Source: Micromonospora andamanensis (GTDB lineage: Bacteria > Actinomycetota > Actinomycetes > Mycobacteriales > Micromonosporaceae). From it: a stretch of 41,082 nucleotides of DNA. The DNA is taken from contig NZ_BOOZ01000052.1 of NCBI RefSeq assembly GCF_016863495.1, forward strand, positions 1 to 41,082. The letters run 5' to 3'. The notes beneath the pieces were generated by a model that saw only the letters and a list, made by a program, of their open reading frames with translations, had not been told where the DNA came from and did no database searches. This document shows, in pieces, positions 38,227 to 41,082 of this stretch. Position 1 is the first letter of the stretch, and every line of letters starts with the position of its first letter. The translations under genes and the position numbers were made by a program.

Positions 38227-39522
38227 GTGGATCACGCTCCGTCACCGGACAGTGGATTCTTCGACGACTGGGCCGCACGGCTGCGGGAGCGCGCTGACCG
38301 GCCCGTGGTGGGCATCCTGCTGCGCGGTAGCCACGCCCGCCGGGCCGCCACCGCGCACAGCGACGTCGACCTCGACGTGCTGCTCGGTGGCGCTCCGTAC
38401 GCGGCCCGTCAGGCGTACCTCGCCGAGCACTCCGGCCGGCTGACCCACGTGTCAGTGGCGGCCCGGGACATCCGCTCCTGGGTGAGCCGGCTCGGCGAAC
38501 CGGCCGACTGGGCGTTCGGGCTGCCGGTGACGGCCCCCACCCGGCTGCTCTGGGCCGACCCGTACTGGCGGCACCGCATCGACCTGCCGGTGCTCTGCCA
38601 GCCGGCGGACGAGCCACGACTTGAGGAACTGATCGCCACGCTCGGCAAGGTCGCCGCGGCCCGGGACGACGAGGATTCGCTTGGCGCCCGGCTGGCCGCC
38701 GCCGACCTGGCCCGGCTCTGTCCGTCGGTGCTGCGGCTGGCGAACCCGTCGGTACGGGTGGTCTCCCGGCGGTCGGCCTTCGCCGCCGCGCTCGACCTGC
38801 CGGTGGCACCCGCCGGCTACCGCGAGGACATGCTGCGCTGTCTCGGTCTGCGGCCCGGCTCGATCGGCCAGGTGTGGGCGGCGGCGGCCCGGCTGGTGAC
38901 CGGCACCCTGCCGCTGATCCGCCGGTACGCCGCCGAGGTGACCCAGGCGGCCGGGCCGGACTTCTCCGACGCCCTGCTGGACGGTCGCCTGGATCGCTAC
39001 GTGGCCCAGTTGGGCCGCCCCGGTGGCGGCACGCCGTCCGTCAGCCGGGAGCCCGCTGGGGTACCCGCGCCGCGTGCGGGACAATGGGTCACTGTGCCCG
39101 TACCTGACGCGCCGGTGACCGGCGCCCACCCTGACCAGCCGGAGCCGCCGGGCGGTTCGCAGTGGCCGTCGCGGCTCGACCCGGAGATCGCCGGCCGCCT
39201 GCGCCGTACCCCCGACGGCCTGGTCGCCGCCGTGGTCCGTCAGCACGACAGCGGTGAGGTGCTGATGATGGCCTGGATGGACGACGAGGCCCTGCACCGC
39301 ACGCTGACCACAGGTCGGGCCACCTACTGGTCCCGCAGCCGCCGCGAGTACTGGGTCAAGGGCGCCACCTCCGGCCACCACCAGTACGTCCGTTCCGTGG
39401 CACTCGACTGCGACGGCGACGCGGTGCTGGTAAGCGTCGATCAGGTCGGTGCCGCCTGCCACACCGGGCAGCGCACCTGCTTCTTCACCGAACTCCCGGT
39501 CACCGGCCAGGTGGCCTCGTGA
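38227..39522 (+). CDS. Nucleotidyltransferase domain in frame with HisI (possible fusion)
   Basis: One uninterrupted frame of 431 codons. Residues ~1-270 hold a Pol-beta-type nucleotidyltransferase: GILLRGSHARRAATAHSDVDLDVL gives the G-S and D-x-D motif, followed by helical segments resembling aminoglycoside-type nucleotidyltransferases. After a Pro-rich linker (~270-310) comes a complete phosphoribosyl-AMP cyclohydrolase. No stop separates them, so either a fused protein is made or hisI is started internally at GTG 39094 while the longer product is also translated. The GTG start at 38227 sits 6 nt behind a -10-like CACGAT. The stop overlaps trpE as GTGA. Confidence 0.75.
   Translation: MDHAPSPDSGFFDDWAARLRERADRPVVGILLRGSHARRAATAHSDVDLDVLLGGAPYAARQAYLAEHSGRLTHVSVAARDIRSWVSRLGEPADWAFGLPVTAPTRLLWADPYWRHRIDLPVLCQPADEPRLEELIATLGKVAAARDDEDSLGARLAAADLARLCPSVLRLANPSVRVVSRRSAFAAALDLPVAPAGYREDMLRCLGLRPGSIGQVWAAAARLVTGTLPLIRRYAAEVTQAAGPDFSDALLDGRLDRYVAQLGRPGGGTPSVSREPAGVPAPRAGQWVTVPVPDAPVTGAHPDQPEPPGGSQWPSRLDPEIAGRLRRTPDGLVAAVVRQHDSGEVLMMAWMDDEALHRTLTTGRATYWSRSRREYWVKGATSGHHQYVRSVALDCDGDAVLVSVDQVGAACHTGQRTCFFTELPVTGQVAS
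39094..39522 (+). CDS. hisI: HisI, phosphoribosyl-AMP cyclohydrolase (internal start)
   Basis: Hydrolyses the purine ring of PR-AMP, step three of histidine synthesis. From GTG 39094 it is 142 aa, the usual size. GEVLMMAWMDDEAL, ATYWSRSRREYWVKGATSG, the Mg-binding DCDGDA and zinc cysteines of that motif plus CHTGQRTCFF are all present. The upstream sequence has GACAAT about 8 nt before the GTG, a possible leaderless start. This is the same frame as the longer 38227 product, so the choice between separate gene and fusion is open. Its neighbour trpE is the common actinobacterial partner. Confidence 0.85.
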   Translation: MPVPDAPVTGAHPDQPEPPGGSQWPSRLDPEIAGRLRRTPDGLVAAVVRQHDSGEVLMMAWMDDEALHRTLTTGRATYWSRSRREYWVKGATSGHHQYVRSVALDCDGDAVLVSVDQVGAACHTGQRTCFFTELPVTGQVAS

Positions 39523-39542
39523 GCGAGCGGAGCGACGGTCGG
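39519..39542 (+). repeat. Short repeat-like segment at the hisI/trpE junction
   Basis: GTGAGCGAGCGGAGCGACG begins in the hisI stop (GTGA), in the same position and with the same opening bases as the longer repeat at 2898 and 32674. It adds MSERSDGR in frame to the front of TrpE. A similar GGAACGGAGCGAGGGAGAG lies before the TetR gene. Confidence 0.5.
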
Positions 39543-41081
39543 GTGAGCCCGGACGCGGCCACCTTCACCGAGTTGGCCGCCCGGTGGCGGGTGGTGCCGG
39601 TCACCCGTCGGCTGCTCGCCGACGCGGAGACTCCGGTCGGCGTCTACCGCAAGCTCGCCGGTGGCCCTGGGACGTTTCTGCTGGAGTCCGCCGAACAGGG
39701 GGTCGGCTCGTCCGGGCTGGCCTGGGCCCGGTATTCCTTCGTCGGGGTGCGCAGCAGCGCCACCCTGGTCGAACGCGACGGCACCGCCGCCTGGCTCGGC
39801 GTGCCACCGGTCGGGTTGCCGACCACGGGGGACCCGGTCGAGGTGCTCCGCGCGACGGTGGCGGCACTGGCCGGCCCGTCCGGCGCGCCGGGTGACGGGA
39901 CGCCGCCGTTGACCGGCGGCATGGTCGGCTATCTCGGCTACGACCTGATCCGCCGTTTCGAACGGCTGCCCGCGATCACCGAGGACGATCTGCGCCTGCC
40001 TGAGCTGGGCATGATGCTCGCCGCCGACCTGGTGGTGCTCGACCACTTCGACGGTTCGGCGATCCTGGTCGCCAACGCCATCCTGCCGCCGCTGGACGAG
40101 CCGGGCCGTGACGAGCGGGTCAACGCCGCCTACCACCACGCGGTGGGCCGGCTGGACGCGATGACCACGGCGCTGTCGCGGCCCATCCCGCCGATGGTCG
40201 CCACGGTCGCCCGCCCGCCGGCCGGCGAGGTGCGCAGCCGTACCCCGGAGGGCGGGTACCCGAAGGCGGTGGAGGCGGCGAAGGAGGCGATCCGGGCCGG
40301 CGAGTGTTTCCAGATCGTGCTCGCCCAGCGGTTCGAGCGGGACACCGACGCCGACCCGTTGGACGTCTACCGGGTGCTGCGCACCACGAACCCCAGCCCC
40401 TACATGTACCTGCTGCGCTTCGACGACTTCGACATCGTCGGTTCGTCGCCCGAGGCGCATCTCAAGGTGACTGGTGAGGTGGACGGCGAGCGACGGGCGT
40501 TGCTGCATCCGATCGCCGGCACCCGCCCGCGCGGCGCGACCCCGGACGCCGACGCCCGGCTCGCCGCCGAACTGCTCGCCGATCCGAAGGAGCGGGCCGA
40601 GCACGTGATGCTTGTCGACCTGGGGCGTAACGATCTGGGGCGGGTGTGCCGGCCCGGCACTGTCGAGGTGCCGGAGTTCGCCACCATCGAGCGGTACAGC
40701 CACGTGATGCACATCGTCTCCACGGTGGTCGGCACTCTCCGGGCGGACCGCACCGCCTTCGACGCGCTGGCCGCGACCTTCCCGGCGGGCACCCTCTCCG
40801 GCGCGCCGAAGGTGCGGGCCATGGAGATCATCGAGGAGTTGGAGCCGGTCCGTCGGGGCCTGTACGGCGGCACGGTCGGGTACTTCGGCTTCGCCGGCGA
40901 TCTCGACATGGCCATCGCGATCCGGACCGCGCTGATCCGCGCCGGCCGGGCGTACGTGCAGGCCGGTGCCGGTGTGGTGGCCGATTCCGATCCGGCCGCC
41001 GAGGACCAGGAGACCAGGAACAAGGCGGCAGCGGTGCTGGCGGCCATCGCCGCCGCGGAAACGCTCAGGCCGGCCCGGTGA
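39519..41081 (+). CDS. trpE: TrpE, anthranilate synthase component I
   Basis: Converts chorismate to anthranilate with the TrpG amidotransferase; first step of tryptophan synthesis. 520 aa. The Trp feedback site LLES is in TFLLESAEQG near the N-terminus, with NPSPYMYLLRF. Catalytic parts are SSPEAHLKV, HPIAGTRPRG, ERAEHVMLVDLGRNDLGRV, SHVMHIVS, and FPAGTLSGAPKVRAMEIIEELE. GTG 39519 overlaps the hisI stop; GTG 39543 after the repeat-derived octapeptide is equally possible. The gene ends with the window, so downstream trp genes cannot be seen. Confidence 0.96.
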   Translation: MSERSDGRVSPDAATFTELAARWRVVPVTRRLLADAETPVGVYRKLAGGPGTFLLESAEQGVGSSGLAWARYSFVGVRSSATLVERDGTAAWLGVPPVGLPTTGDPVEVLRATVAALAGPSGAPGDGTPPLTGGMVGYLGYDLIRRFERLPAITEDDLRLPELGMMLAADLVVLDHFDGSAILVANAILPPLDEPGRDERVNAAYHHAVGRLDAMTTALSRPIPPMVATVARPPAGEVRSRTPEGGYPKAVEAAKEAIRAGECFQIVLAQRFERDTDADPLDVYRVLRTTNPSPYMYLLRFDDFDIVGSSPEAHLKVTGEVDGERRALLHPIAGTRPRGATPDADARLAAELLADPKERAEHVMLVDLGRNDLGRVCRPGTVEVPEFATIERYSHVMHIVSTVVGTLRADRTAFDALAATFPAGTLSGAPKVRAMEIIEELEPVRRGLYGGTVGYFGFAGDLDMAIAIRTALIRAGRAYVQAGAGVVADSDPAAEDQETRNKAAAVLAAIAAAETLRPAR

Positions 41082-41082
41082 G

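Noticed and set aside
1..41082. CRISPR arrays, tRNA or rRNA genes, insertion sequences, integrases, attachment sites.
   Set aside because: None seen. The only spaced repeats are the intercistronic units and coding repeats described, and no cloverleaf-like sequence was recognised.

Overview
The window is very GC-rich, gene-dense DNA from a filamentous actinomycete. GTG starts are common, ATGA/GTGA stop-start overlaps recur, TTA codons were noticed in only one gene, and ftsZ has no ftsA beside it. Gene content and the style of the intercistronic repeats point to the Micromonosporaceae (Micromonospora, Salinispora or a relative). That assignment is inference; no 16S gene is present.

Positions 53-9479 are the distal end of the division and cell wall (dcw) cluster: ftsW, murG, murC, ftsQ, ftsZ, then pgl (yggS), sepF, yggT and divIVA. 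Together these make lipid II, flip or polymerise it, build the Z-ring, tether it to the membrane and mark the poles. The pgeF (ylmD) gene often found between ftsZ and yggS is absent. A 31-bp near-palindrome sits at the probable ftsZ promoter, and yggT has two in-frame TTA codons. Positions 9554-12778 hold a small membrane protein with a Cys motif, a DUF167 (YggU) protein, a DksA/TraR-type zinc finger protein, lspA and rluD.

Positions 12820-17059 hold poorly characterised genes: a membrane-anchored protein with a Pro/Thr/Ser tail, a ParA/MinD-like ATPase with a long repetitive disordered N-terminus and an altered Walker A, a four-helix membrane protein, and a Lon substrate-binding-domain protein on the other strand whose end overlaps the previous gene.

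Positions 17167-24075 are the histidine operon hisD-hisC-hisB-(small membrane protein)-hisH-(small membrane protein)-hisA/priA-(MDR oxidoreductase)-hisF. hisI and trpE occur only at 38227-41081. The 14 kb between them is mostly accessory: a winged-helix protein, a divergent YczE/MocR pair with a direct-repeat operator, an acyl-CoA synthetase, an orphan class I terpene synthase, a DinB-like protein, a heterodimeric ABC exporter with one degenerate ATP site, a DUF2470 protein under an iron box, a TetR-controlled ABC-2 exporter, and a MerR regulator. hisI lies in frame behind a nucleotidyltransferase domain with no stop codon between them.

The most unusual signal is a 48-53 bp repeat placed exactly at stop-start junctions (murG/murC once, the two ABC exporter genes twice). 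Each copy carries a mini-ORF that overlaps the upstream stop and the downstream start by four bases, so it could act as a translational coupler. A second recurrent theme is probable leaderless transcription: a -10 hexamer 6-7 nt before the start codon at several genes.
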